From Tetracladium setigerum (lineage: Eukaryota > Ascomycota > Leotiomycetes > Helotiales): 64,000 nt of DNA. The position numbers and the translations under genes were made by a program. Each line of letters starts with the position of its first letter. The stretch's first letter is position 1. Below are positions 11,436-23,500 of the stretch, piece by piece. The stretch spans positions 2,790,001 through 2,854,000 of the forward strand of contig PZJY01000005.1 of assembly GCA_031472005.1 (NCBI GenBank). The letters are read 5' to 3'. Below the pieces are notes generated by a model. That model saw only the letters and a program-made list of their open reading frames with translations. It made no database searches and was not told the origin of the DNA.

Positions 11436-12470
11436 ATGCTTCCACCCAGCGCTACCTCCAGAACACTCCAAAAAATACAAATCCTCCACTCCTACCGCGC
11501 CCTCCTGCGAGCAACCACATACCTTCCCGACTCCCTCTCCCGCCTTCGCATCCACAATACCATTGTCAACAAGTTTCACAAACACTCGCACGATGCCTTA
11601 CCTACCTCTTCAACACACCACCTCCTCAAAAGCACCCTCTCTAGACTACAACGCGCCGCGAGCTTTCACACCAAAGATCTCACCTTGGTTCTCTCCCTCA
11701 CATATGGCCGCAAAGGCACACGCAGGCGGATCCTGATCAATGATCTACGCAGAGCGCCGGAAGAAGATGTCCTGCCTGATGTGGAGTCACTAGAGAAGTT
11801 TATCGATAGCTTAGAAGGGAAGGGGAAGGGGAAGGAGAGGAATGTGGTCAATACGAAAGTTGCTGCGTTGTTGAACAGCCAGCAGGAGAATTTGTCGCAG
11901 ATTGAGAAGATGCGACTGAAGGAAGCGAGACCGCAGATTCCGAAGGAGAATATCTGGGGTAGGAGTACGCCGGTAAAGGTAAGGAAGAATATGGCGAAAA
12001 GGTGGTGGGCGAAGACTTGGAAGAAGGTTGCGCCGCCTGTGGAGGGAGAGGAGTGGGCGAGGTTGAGGGATCTAGCGAGAGGGGATTTGGTGGAAGATGT
12101 GCCTGTCAGAAGGGCAGGGAAGAAGGAGGTGGTGCTGGAAGGGGAGGGGTTGTTGAGGTTGGAGGATATAACGGAAAGGATCAAAGGGTCGCATCACAAG
12201 CAGGAGATTCTGTCAGAACGAGGACTGAGGAGGTTGTATGGTCAGATATGGTCTCAAACGCCGATGATGAAATGGGATGAGGAGAGTAAGAAGTGGGAGA
12301 CTCAATGGGGAGTGGAATCCACAATGATCAAGGCTGGTGTGCAAGCTGTGCCTCGAGCAAGTGGAGGTCAGCTTGAGTTGTTTGAGGGGGTAGAACTACT
12401 GTCGAAGCCGGCAAAGAATGGTGGAGGTAGGAGAGAAAAGAGGAAAGAAAAGAAAAACATAACAATTTAG
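11436..12470 (+). CDS. LYR-motif protein, Cup1-like (putative mitochondrial), 344 aa
   Basis: Single exon. The N-terminal 80 residues match the Complex1/LYR fold: an ILHSYRALLRAT helix, a LRIHNTIVNKFHKH segment and a basic amphipathic character typical of mitochondrial import. LYR proteins bind acyl-ACP and assist assembly of respiratory or Fe-S complexes. The long C-terminal extension with Trp/Lys-rich stretches (KRWWAKTWKKV) and a Trp-rich SQTPMMKWDEESKKWETQWG block resembles fungal Cup1-like LYR proteins rather than the short core subunits. The assignment to Cup1-like is moderate. The antisense frame at 11666-12184 is a shadow. Codon use shifts from C-rich at the 5' end to G-rich later, without any frame break. 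Confidence 0.7.
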   Translation: MLPPSATSRTLQKIQILHSYRALLRATTYLPDSLSRLRIHNTIVNKFHKHSHDALPTSSTHHLLKSTLSRLQRAASFHTKDLTLVLSLTYGRKGTRRRILINDLRRAPEEDVLPDVESLEKFIDSLEGKGKGKERNVVNTKVAALLNSQQENLSQIEKMRLKEARPQIPKENIWGRSTPVKVRKNMAKRWWAKTWKKVAPPVEGEEWARLRDLARGDLVEDVPVRRAGKKEVVLEGEGLLRLEDITERIKGSHHKQEILSERGLRRLYGQIWSQTPMMKWDEESKKWETQWGVESTMIKAGVQAVPRASGGQLELFEGVELLSKPAKNGGGRREKRKEKKNITI

Positions 12471-13172
12471 TTTGACGTCTGCAAATGTATACCTTCAAGG
12501 TTGGAGCAAAACAGAGCGGTAGGTATTTCCTACTTTCTTGAGACGAAGTGGCAATGATGCAGATGAAATTCTTCTATTCGTCTGAACTTCTACAGTTCTC
12601 CCTTATCCCATCTAATCGCTCCCAACACTACTGTGGCCATGTGCTCGATTTGTTTCTACAGTATGCCTCTAGTCTCGTTTTCTATTCGAAGAAATAAAAC
12701 CTCAACCTGTTCTCTTATACAACTCTACCTGTCGATGAACTTCGTTCAAAATGGGCATTAGTCGTGAAATCAAACACTCGTATCTTGACAAGATTTCTTT
12801 CGTCAGGCCTTTTCCACATCCCACCATTCTACGGAAGCGACAACTCTTCATCTTGCCGTCTCAAATGTCTATTTAGACATTGAGCATCATTCCCTCCGTT
12901 CTGGCGTCCACTTTAGCGGCTAGGATGAGAAACCATATCCTCGCCAGAATTGCCGATCAATTTCGAATCCGAAATCCCATCCATATCATTACCATCATAT
13001 ATGACAGAGTCAGTCCACCGTCCACCTTCCCCTCCAAGCCTTTGATCATCCCCAATGAATGTTTTTTCGTTTGTAAAGTCCACATGTAATCGTTTCATCT
13101 GATCTCGTTATCCCCACCCCAAAAAGCTTTGCTTTTTCAAGTGTATGTCAAGAATCCCATCCCAACCTTATT
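12471..13172. other. Convergent 3' flanks, no supported gene
   Basis: The LYR gene and the GT32 gene end toward each other across this 702 bp. Only short overlapping frames up to 69 codons occur, and I see nothing else in it. Confidence 0.5.
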
Positions 13173-14372
13173 TCAACCCTCACCTCCCTCCTTATTCTTC
13201 CAACTTCCCGCATAATGATGCACGACCAACGCCTTCCCTCCTTTCCCCTCTGGATACGTATTTACGCTCGTTGCAAGCGCGTAACCCGGTAGAACCAACA
13301 CATCTCCCAAAAGTCGCGGCTCCATAACATCCGTGTAATTGGCATTCTTCACCTCCTTCCCCAGGGTCAATTGCAGACTCTTTGCCACGGATTGCGAGAA
13401 TCTTCTTGGACCAGAGAAATACACCACGTCGTCTATCATATCCTTCTTAATATCCGCGATTGTGATGTTCTTTGCCTTCGCGACTTCATGAAGAGCATCA
13501 ACGATATCCTCCACGACCGTGAGCATATGCGGTAAATGCGGTTTCGAGACAACGGTCCAAGTCGCAAATTGTCGCTCGAAGGGGTAGTTCAAGCCAACGT
13601 CGAACTCGACTCCGACTATTAGATTGACGTCGCTTTCTTTGTAGCTTTTCGGTAACCATTCGTCAATTGGCGCATCTTCGCACGACACATCGAGATCCAT
13701 CCATATCCCACCCTCTGCGAACAGGAGTAAATATCGAAGTAAATCGGCTTGGAGGATTGGAACCGTGAGCGCGGTGTAGGTCGATACAATATCAGGGCGG
13801 GACGAGAAGCTGGTTTGCACCCAGGCAAGCGCGGAGGCATCGGTGAGATATTCGATGCGGTAGGAGGGGTTCTTGTCGCGGCATGATTCTGTCCATCTCT
13901 TCGAGTCGTCGGATTGGCCTTTGTGCCCAAGTTTGTACCATATCTTTTTGGGGAAAGTTGGTGGGGGCAAGGGAAGGTTTGTTTGCGCGGCCGGGAGATT
14001 GATCGTTGTCGTTGCAACTTTGGTGGAGAGTATAGTCTTGGTAGTTATAGAGAGAGCTGTGACGGTTTCCGTAAGAGTAATCGTATCGGGCTCGTGGGTT
14101 TCAAGATGGTGAGGTGATGGTGGAGGAGGGTCCCAGTCCCAGGTGCCTGGCGCCCAGCTGTGATAGTTCAAGAAAGTGAGGAAGCCGAGAAAAAAGACTG
14201 TGAGGCCGACGAGCTTGACGCCTGCAGGACCATTAGATAATAACATGTTAGTCAATTTGCTGTCTACAAAGAAGCGGAGAGCAGTGTTGAAAAGTGAAAA
14301 GAGGGATATATTGAAATGTACAAAGTACGAAATCAGAGCAAGTAATCTTTTACTCGTCGTGGTCGTCAGCAT
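13173..14372 (-). CDS. GT32 family glycosyltransferase, Och1-like (type II membrane protein)
   Basis: Single exon, 399 aa. A hydrophobic signal-anchor segment lies at about residues 50-70 (VKLVGLTVFFLGFLTFLNY). It is followed by a Pro/Thr-rich stem and a lumenal domain opening with FPKKIWYKLG. The sugar-nucleotide-binding DXD motif is in EGGIWMDLDVSC near residue 227, preceded by ILQADLLRYLLLF, the hallmark of the Gly_transf_sug/GT32 group. By family knowledge it should act in the Golgi, transferring mannose or a related sugar to N-glycan or sphingolipid acceptors. The exact donor and acceptor cannot be read from sequence. A second in-frame Met just before the anchor (about residue 43) is an alternative start. 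It ends tail to tail with the LYR gene. Confidence 0.8.
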   Translation of the reverse strand: MLTTTTSKRLLALISYFVHFNISLFSLFNTALRFFVDSKLTNMLLSNGPAGVKLVGLTVFFLGFLTFLNYHSWAPGTWDWDPPPPSPHHLETHEPDTITLTETVTALSITTKTILSTKVATTTINLPAAQTNLPLPPPTFPKKIWYKLGHKGQSDDSKRWTESCRDKNPSYRIEYLTDASALAWVQTSFSSRPDIVSTYTALTVPILQADLLRYLLLFAEGGIWMDLDVSCEDAPIDEWLPKSYKESDVNLIVGVEFDVGLNYPFERQFATWTVVSKPHLPHMLTVVEDIVDALHEVAKAKNITIADIKKDMIDDVVYFSGPRRFSQSVAKSLQLTLGKEVKNANYTDVMEPRLLGDVLVLPGYALATSVNTYPEGKGGKALVVHHYAGSWKNKEGGEG

Positions 14373-17300
14373 TTACCCTCTTGGTAAATGGTTGGTATTA
14401 GTGTACGAGTCGTCCCCTGGATATTACGGCGTAGATGAAATGTGAAACTCGTATTTCTATATCCATATCTTGGCCACGTCCCCCGATGCGACCAAAACGC
14501 ACCAAAGGGGTAAAAGGAAGGTTGTGTACAACGTTGACCAGGGACTGGTCTGACCAGTTGGGATATCTGGATCTTCGAGCCATGGCCAATCAGGTTAGCG
14601 CTTACTTGTTCGAGAACATCACCTCTACTCATTCTTTTGAACTTTTATCTCTTCAGGGTGTGAACAATCAATTTCAATCTCCTTCAACGAATTGAATTGA
14701 TGGCTTCTCTTCAACCGTATGCAAACGGAAAGATGTTTTGCCTTTGTCTGACGAGCTAGGTCCCCAGACAGTTAATAGCCTATCACGACAATTCGATATG
14801 CACACCACACCTTCACCAAGATGTCTACTCAGAATCAGACAGCCCTTCTATGTCTCTCAAAGATCACAGAGCTCTACTCCGTACTAATTTTGGGTTTATT
14901 TAAACAGATCACAAAGTTAGCATCTTACTTCAATTCAGAAAGTTACCCGAGTTTTACAGAGATATTGGCCCATGTTACAGTAAACGAAGACAAATACTCG
15001 CCAAACTCAAATTTCAGCCTCAAACTTAATTTTCAGTCTGTTTTAACTCCATCAGCACGTCGATAATTGGCCTCTCTCATCCTGGCACAATGGCAAGTGC
15101 CTCCCTTCATACTTTCCCTTGAATCATCAATTCTTTCCCCTTCATCTCAAATCCTGCAAGGCAACCATTCGGATTGCAGTACTATAAAACTTCAATAAGC
15201 CCTTCAAAACCTCAAATACCTTCAACATTGTGGTCTACCGGAAGTCCAAAAATGAGGCATTGCATTTGAGATTCCCAACGAGCCCAATTTCTATACGACC
15301 TCAAGATCGTCGTATTGTCAGCTCTCCAATTGCAACCTCTCCCATGCTTTCTACGACTAGTAATCTCTTCGTTCCAAGGGACTTGGGATCTCTATCAAGC
15401 TTCTGGTTCGGCTTGTTGGTCTCCGCTTCAAAAAACCTTTCTTGCAGAGATTACCGTCGAGATTCTATCAAGAAGAAACAGACGCTCAGAGAGTCGAAAG
15501 CAATTCCGGACTGTTCCATATTCTCATCGTAAGCTGAAGATGAGGATCAATTCTGGAAATTTAAACCTTCAGCCTGATGCCATTCATGAACTGTCGTATA
15601 TGGTGTCGACCATGGGTTAACCAGGAACTCATTGGAGCAGAATTTCGGGTTTTCCGAGCTTAAAGGTAGTATCCCAAGTCTCCTAAATCAGGTCTTGACT
15701 GGTAGTGACAGTTCACAGAAGGGAGCGAGTGTGAGAGGCATCAAACCACAAATACAACTAATTGACGATGACAAATTAAGGTTTGAAGACTTAAGGGATG
15801 TCCTAGCCGCGAGCGAGAAATCTCCTTCGACAACCGCAAGACTTGCCAAATCTCCACACTCGGATGTCCGAAAGGCTTTGCCTCGGACACAATGTCGAAT
15901 CTAAACGACAACCTTATAACTAGAAGAATTATTCCGTCGCAACTAGGGTATCCGTAAGAAAAGTCCCTGAACATTCTCGAACACAGCCGCCACAGACGCA
16001 ATTGATTGGGATTCTCTTTCCCCAGGTGGTTCCTCGACTAATCAAGCACAGAAGATTGATGCGTCTTTGCATCTACACTTCTCTCGTCCCTGGGCTTCGC
16101 AACCGAAACTTTGATGCCAAGAGAGCCATTCCAGCGTCAATTGAATACAACACAATAGACGAGGAAGGGGTGAAGGAGAAGAATGGGAGTACGAAACAAC
16201 AGAAAATGGAGACAGGGCGAAAGGATTCACACTACCTCCACACCAAACATCAACTTTCAAAAAATTCATCTCCGCCGGGAACCGCGTTCACCACCTTCGC
16301 CACCATCGACTGTTCTTGAAGTCAATCTTGCGGCGTAGAATTTGTTCGGTCTACAACCTGCAGTCAAGCCTTTTGGGACTCGGATCATACAGCTATGCAA
16401 CTACAACGCATCTTTTCGATAGTCGCATCTCATCTTTACAATCTTCACACCGCAGTTTTATGTGTTATTTCCACCTTTCCACTTTCTTGCATCCAGTTCC
16501 CCGGTTACTTCATGAGGTTTGCAGTTAATCCGTTCTATGTTAGCACCAAAATCTGGCTCGCAAGTAGGCCTACATAAATACCAAACCGCAAGTAACGATT
16601 CAAATGCAAAGCGAGAGATAGGTTTTCTTTCTCCACAACCAATTTCTACCACGTGTATATCTTCTTACGGCTGTGCCCCACCCCCACAGAGAGTCGTGGT
16701 GGTACAGTGTGAGTGTGGGCTGATGGTGTCGTGGTGTGGTTCTGGAGAAAAGAACTTTGCGGAATTACCAGAAAATGTCGAATGCCCCAACCAATAAAAA
16801 CAATCACACTCCTCCTATGCTCCTGTGCCCAGCCGCGGGGTATTGCTCAGAAGATGATAGAATCCTCGGCAGTCTGGGGAATTGGCATTATCAAAGACAC
16901 ACAGTTGATAAAGTTCTAGAATAAAACAGAGGGAATAACTGCGATATACAATTTACTGGTCCCTCCTCTGCTCCTACCTTTCGCACCGTATCCTACTGCT
17001 TCAAATTTATATGCAAACGATTGATGGCAAATTCCCAGCACCGTCGAGCTTTTTCTAATACATCCTGAGCTATGAACCTGCCCAGCCGGATGTTTACCGA
17101 CACTAGTACTATTTCATATACTGTCAGGCACCCCAGAGCAGCCACGTTAATCTCCCCACCTTTAAGCTTAAATCTAATCTTCATTATTCAACGGCGTGGA
17201 CGGCAAGCGGCAAGTAGAATAACTGCACGAACTTAGCCGTTGTTTTTGCGGTCACTCCTCCAATCTGCAATGTCACCTTGGTTCTTGGAATTCCTTCGTA

Positions 17301-19202
17301 CACGTCCTGTTAAGGTTTTTTTTTCAACGTCTTTGCGAACTATCTAGTGGCCACTCTAGCACGTTTCTACGATCTATCCTTGAGGCCTCCTTTCTCTGAG
17401 TGAGTACTCGAGGGTAATTATTATAAGGATGGCCATACACAAGAATTGCCCCAAGATCAAATCCAAGCAGCAAACATATACTCAGCAGCGCCTCCGAAGC
17501 ACATCGTATTGTGCAGGCTCCACAAATCTAGTTGTGCCCCTTTTCTAATGCACGCATTCTTTAGTGTACGAGTATATGATTTACCCCATGGGATCTCATC
17601 CGCGGCCACGACCCATTCATCGGAGGACTTCCTACCTTCGCTCCAAACACCGTGCCCTGCATAATCAGTCCTACTTGGCGATGATAAGGCCTGATCACTT
17701 TGCAATTCTCGTCCAACTCGAGGACCGAATAGTTGTCGTAAGAGGGCGAATGAATATATCAAAAAGGCTCTGAGACAGCTTCATGTATCAAAACCGTGCG
17801 GAGGTAAGCTCTGTGAACAAATATATCTTGGCAAACCATGCCAAGCGAAACTGGGTTCTTTGTTGAAGAATTTGACAGGAGAGATCAGACCATGCGGCAC
17901 AAAATGTGGAGTATCAAGAACAGCCAATTGGCTAATAATACTGGTCGAGAATTCAGTGAGTATGCACCTATAAAAGATTTAAACCAAGAACATCTGAAAA
18001 TACATATCCGTATCTGTTCCTGCCTTTCGTCGTACACCCAAAACAGAAAGAAACAGCATCCATAGAAATTCCAATGTACTGTACAGTATCTCGACAAGTG
18101 CCCTTTCTGGGTGTTAATTTTAGACTCCACCCACCGCGTTAAGTAGTGGAATTGCACAATGTTTAATTTTGATGTCCCTTGGAGATGTTTGTGGTCTGCA
18201 AGCTTTCAATGCGCAGCTTCCATTACTTTCAAGCAGAGAATTTCGCGTCTGTTCTTTCTGCATATATAGTTTCATAATACTTAACATAACTTTTTACAAA
18301 TAATTCCCGCTCTTCAAATCTTTGACCATGCAAAATTCACTCTTTTCAACTTCCAAGAACTCGGACTCGAACCCGGGCTGTAATTAGCCTGTATCATTCA
18401 ACTTGGAAGCGAAGGCACAGGTCAGAACACCTTCCTATTTTATCAGATCACAGCACTTGGAACGATTGGCAGCAACCTTTAAGCGCTGTCGCTAGATGTT
18501 TATCAAATCATACGCTTTGACATCTAGTCTATCCGGATGAGGACAGTAAAGCATTTTGGTACATGCTATCTTCATGAGTTAATTATTACAGGCTATACTT
18601 TCCGAGATCAAGTTTGCACATGAATAACAGGCCTTATTATCATTCCTTCCTGGCTGAAGCCAAATGTAGTTTTGAATAAGAATTTGTCAATCAGAAATTT
18701 TACACGAGCTCCAATTCATTGTGGGGTGATGAGTGTCTCTTCCGATGAGGTATATTTTTGAGAGCTCATTCGATTCTTCTCAATAAGATTGTTAAAGTGC
18801 AGCTTGAAAAATAACGGATGGACTCAAGGAATATCCGCTCACTACTCCTATTCATTGGGTGACCATTACTTCAAGAAAGCCCAAGATGCGTTACACATGA
18901 GAGATGCGGAGTTTTCGGCAATATGCATACCAGAAGGAATGTCTGCTCCAAAAGGCTGTGCCTCTTAGTGAACCAGATTCTCAATTTTTAGTCGAAGAGT
19001 GGAAGAATGCAGCTTGCAGCTCTTGGAATGTCAGGCAGCAGCTAATGGCAATTCTGTCTCCCTCATTCTCAGAACCCCGAGGTATATAAGAACATCGAGC
19101 TGACCTCTTTTACATCCTTTCCCATATCACATCACTATCCCACAGTTCTCAATTATCTCATTCTCACGCTTCTAGCCCGGAACGACATTCTTACCACAAG
19201 CC
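14373..19202. other. 4.8 kb gene-poor region
   Basis: No frame with a recognisable domain, signal peptide or consistent splice structure was found. The best candidates are an 81-codon frame at 14821-15066 with a good start context, and a run of open frames in changing phases at 15230-15904. None resembles a known family. No transposase, reverse transcriptase or terminal repeats were seen. A TATA element at 19083 belongs to the secreted gene at the right end. A tRNA-like patch at about 18350-18420 and a GATA-like TTATCAGAT at about 18440 were noted but not called. Confidence 0.4.
19083..19090 (+). promoter_or_regulatory. TATA box of the secreted cysteine-rich protein gene
   Basis: TATATAAG lies 113 bp upstream of the ATG at 19203. 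It is followed by a CT-rich leader (CATCCTTTCCC, then CATTCTCACGC), typical of strongly inducible fungal promoters. Confidence 0.5.
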
Positions 19203-20108
19203 ATGAAGGTCGCAATCATACTCATTGGCCTTGTTGCCAATGCCGCAGCTGCAGCTATGTCCTCCATGGTAGGCTCACTTCAGTGACAGCGGTTCTTCAA
19301 CGCTTTTAGGCATATGGTCACTGATAAATTTCTAGCCTCGTGACATTCTTTTCGACGAAGCTCCCCTTCCCGTGGGCGAGATGAGTTGGACTGGGACTCT
19401 TGAAGAAAGTGGTCCCGAGTTGACATACTCTGGAATTGATCTCGATGTAAGTTGGCTACAATCTCTTGCACATATGATAATCACCTTGAATCTTTTCACC
19501 AGCAAAACCCTTGCTAACGTCTTGACTTGAAGGACATTGATGCAAAGGTCCGAACTGACCACCCGGGCTTCTCCATCTATGCTCCAGCCACCGACGATGT
19601 ATCCGATATCATTGAATTCTCAGCAAATCCTGTGGCCGAAGTCAAGGATTCGCTTACCAAGCGAGGCGGTGTAAGTGAAGATGATTCGGTGTTCTTACAA
19701 ACTGTACTCTAATCATGGTTCACACAGATTTGCGTAAACAGATGGGCTAAAGTCTCAATATACTCATCTCGTCAGGGTGTCGCCAATCTCCGCCGAGTCA
19801 CTGGCTTGTGCCATGCCAAAGCCCGTCAATGTATCCGTACCCAATGTGTTGATGGCGCAGCCATAGCCCTTTGCAATGACTACTATTCCAGCATCGCGAT
19901 ATCGTGCAATATCGTCGCTGACTTGGCGTCGGATATTATCAGTGGATGTCCTTGGCCTGTGTACTGTACTCGCTATTGGCAAGGCATGCCCACACAATAC
20001 GTTTGTGGTGCTCAAGCTGGTGGTCAGAAGTTCCGCACCAATTATAATGTTATTATTGCAGGATGCGGCGCTTTCAGTGCCAATGGGCAGCCCGTCAAGA
20101 AGATTTAG
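19203..20108 (+). CDS. Secreted cysteine-rich protein with Kex2-like propeptide site, 231 aa
   Basis: Four exons: 19203..19268, 19336..19446, 19533..19670 and 19728..20108. The three introns (67, 86 and 57 bp) are all phase 0, and two have CTAAC/CTAAT branch-like sites. Residues 1-18 form a signal peptide (MKVAIILIGLVANAAAAA). A roughly 80-residue acidic propeptide ends in a Lys-Arg dibasic site just before GGICVNR, suggesting Kex2-type processing. The mature domain has about ten Cys, including GLCHAKARQC, TQCVDG, ALCNDYY, SGCPW and IIAGC, consistent with several disulphides. The motif layout resembles small secreted proteins common in plant-associated ascomycetes, but I cannot name the family. 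It is an effector candidate by inference only. It is tail to tail with the siderophore NRPS, 464 bp apart. Confidence 0.75.
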
Positions 20109-20572
20109 ATGCACTTTTGATCGAGCTACTCGGTAGAATGGGACTAGGAACCATGGCCTGATGCCCGGCCAACAACATGGGGACCAGAATCATAAGCGAG
20201 AGAACCACGTGATGAGATGTTTGGGAGAGTCTGAGTTGGAGGATGTTGCATTGCACTTCTATATTCAAAGCATATATAAAATAGAATTGCAATTCATAAC
20301 TCCTCAAAATTTGCTGTGTTTCTCCATTTTACACTATGTCTCATGTGCTTGATAGAGCGTTGCTGTGGTTTCCTTGTTCCGTGTCATGACCCCCCACGAT
20401 TCCCAGGAAGGAAGTGCAGCCTCCCCTTCCAGGGAAATGGTGAAAAAAGGCTCACAACTTTCACATTTTGGAGAATCCTTTATATTTCTAAACTCTACAA
20501 AAAACTCCTTGTTTACCCAAAGAGAATATCTACGATACATGGACCAAAGAAAACCTAGGTAACCATCAAATC
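20109..20572. other. Convergent 3' flanks of the secreted gene and the NRPS
   Basis: 464 bp with no supported gene. The minus-strand frame running to 20334 is only the read-through of an alternative NRPS end frame. A TAG at 20573-20575 closes the frame that carries the conserved NRPS C-terminus. Confidence 0.45.
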
Positions 20573-23500
20573 CTATCTCCAACACCCAACAAAATCATCG
20601 ACCATTTTCTCGCCCCCCTGAACAGAGAGCATGCTCGTCGGCGCGAAAACTCCAATATCAATCTTCTCATCTCCTGTATATCTTATTTCTACATCTATTG
20701 ATGGCTATTACATCAAGTTAGCTTTTATCATAATTTCCGCAAGAACAAGGAAAAATGAGGGTAGGCGGAACTTACGATAAAAACACCCCTACCACCCCTA
20801 CAGATATCCTTTCATCCAAAACCTCCCTTCTAATTTCTGCTCTCTTTTTAAATTCTAGATCCATAGCTTCCCATCTATCCTCCTGACTATAATTTTCGTT
20901 CCGTCTACCATCCTTCAAAATATTAACCCAAAACCAAACATTGATTCCAGTCCACTCAAAAATCTGTTCTAATCCAACACTAGCCATCTCTCCGTCTGCA
21001 AGCATCTGCAGATCCGTCTGTATTTGTTTCGCAATTTGCGTAATGGAACTTGACAAAGGATTATGGATGATCAGAGGCACCAAATTGAGAGTTGGTGCGC
21101 AGAGAGCGGTGAGATCTGTAGTAAATGGTGCGCGGTTGGAGTGGTAGATACCGATGACAATACTCGCCGGAGGGGATGATAATTGTTCCGAGAGAATTTG
21201 TGCGCGAATTTTGGAAATGCTGGCGAGGAGGAGAGCATCAATGCTGACGCCTGTATCCTGGGCTCTATGACGCAAATTTGAGGTTGGCGTAGCGGGGTAG
21301 AAGACTTCTGTTCTGTCATTTTCATTTTTGTTTCCTCCAAAATGCGGAGTGCTGGGTTCGGCGGCTTGAAGATACGATATCCATCTCACTTTTGTTGAAT
21401 TTTTTGAACCGGCGGAGTGCGAGTGTGCTACAAAGTCTCGGAACCTCAAAGTAGGACGGTCGAGATCTTCGAGCTTGTAGAGGAGTTGCAGCTCTTCTAT
21501 GATTCTGGGAAGACTGACTCCGTCGTACAAAGCGTGATGAATGACCAGTTTCAGTTGGGCAGGTACATTCTTTCCCTCTTCCAAGATCAAATTTATGGGT
21601 GGATATGCCAAGTCATGCCGTCTCATGGGAGGCGAGCCTTGCGATTGATAGATGACATCGTTGTGCGGAGCCTGAAATACCACCTGCAAAATTTCATTAT
21701 CAACCTCCAAGAAGCCAGTTCGTAGAATATCATGCCGTTGCAGTAAAATTCGCCATGCCCTATCGAGTCGGGCCTTGTTGACTCGTGTTGATATTGTGAA
21801 TGTGAATGTGGAATAGAAAAGTGCGCCTCGTGAGAATTGCCATTGTCGGATCATGAATAGTTGACCTGATGTTACTGGTAGAATTTCATCAATGTATCCA
21901 GCCGCACTCTCTAACTTGTGACGATATGGTTCGAGCTGGATGTGGGCCGTGGAATGCTTCAGGAAGGAGTCAACATCGAGAACCTCAGCTGGTTTTGACA
22001 TAGAGTTCTGTGCTGCTCTGGCCATGGCCTCCACAGTCTGTTGTTTAAGAATATCGGAAACTCGAAGATTGATACCATATGTTCTGAGTAGCGTCGGTAA
22101 TTTCAACACAAGAATTGAATCAAGACCCAGGTGGAAGATGGTCGATTTCTTTTTGATATCTTGTTCCGGAACTTCAGAAAGTTCATGAAGTGCTCGACGA
22201 ATGTTGGCTTCGGTTGTCGACCATTTGCTGTCGTCTGCAGCAGGTAGGATGACATTTCCATGAGAGTTAGGCTTTTCAACCATATCTTTAAACCTCGGTA
22301 ATCCACAAACAAATCTGCCTTCTGAATTTGATTGAATGATTTGTGATGAAGGGGATGAGAGCAAATTTTCCAGAGCAGTCTCGAGATAATCAATGATCTG
22401 GTTGGTTTCAACCGCGGCAGTTGAATTGCAAGCAGTCGTCCAAGTAAGATGATCATCGACAATCTCCATCTCAACACACACTGGAAACTCGACATTGGCA
22501 ACACCAAGTACGGACTCATACAATGGTTCCTGAACGACAGTAGCTCGACGACCCTGGTAAATGAATAGCGTATCAAACAGATTGGCATCTCCTTTCATGC
22601 CCATGTCTGCTTTAGATGCCAATGCATAGGCCTGGGCAGTCCCAGAGGAAAATGCTGATATTCTCGAGTAGAGTCGCTCATATCTTGCATGTACCTGAGA
22701 AGTTCTTCCGATGTGCCGTGAATGACTGATCGTACCGCCACGGTATTCATTAACGGAAACATGATCTCCCCGGATTCCTCCGTATCTCTACATGCGAGAA
22801 CGGACCCAAAAACGACATCAAGCTGCCCCGTGAGCTGGGCAAGAACAAGCGCCCAACATGTTTGGCCGACAGTCTGTAAAGTAATCCTCGAGGACTTAGA
22901 GAAAGTCTCAACATCTTTGGGTGATACACGTGACCTTCTCTCTAAACGTTGGACTAGATTGACATCTGTGCCCTCCTTCCTTGGAAAGTTGACGTGGGAA
23001 GGTTCGAGACGGTTGTTCTCCAAAAATCCTTTGCTTCTTTCGTAGTTGATCGGAAGACTTGTTCCAGGAATAGTTTGTAATCTGGCCTTGGGGAGAATTC
23101 TGATCGATATGCAGAAGCGAAGTCGTCGTGGAGTGCCTGAAGTGAGCTACCATCATAAAGCGCATGAGAAATTGCCATAATCATATATTGCGAGTCTCCG
23201 CCGTCAAGGAACACGACATGAAACAATTTCCCGTCGTTACTGGCGGTTTTTATTGCCTCTTTCATGTATGAATCCAGATAATCTTCGAGGCTTTCGTTCG
23301 ATAGCTCCCGCTTCTCGATTATTGCTCGGACATGATCTGAACATTTGCTGTGAACAACCTGAGCAAAACTGACAGCAGACTTGGGATCCAGAATCTCTAC
23401 AAAAGTCGTTCGGAGAATTGGTGACTTCTCAACCACGATTTGGACTGCGCTACTGAGCTTGTCGACATCAACCCCGTGGCTTAGTCTGAATGCTTCGATA

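Noticed and set aside
11666..12184. 172-codon minus-strand frame inside the LYR gene
   Set aside because: Antisense shadow of a G-rich coding stretch.
18349..18420. tRNA-like patch on the minus strand: GGGTTCGAGTCC B-box-like core and TTCCAAG/CTTGGAA arms
   Set aside because: The span is too short, no D-arm or A-box is visible and the T-stem does not pair; probably chance or a fossil.
18440..18448. TTATCAGAT, a second ATCWGATAA-type match
   Set aside because: It is in a gene-poor region with no iron gene nearby; about one match is expected by chance in the window.
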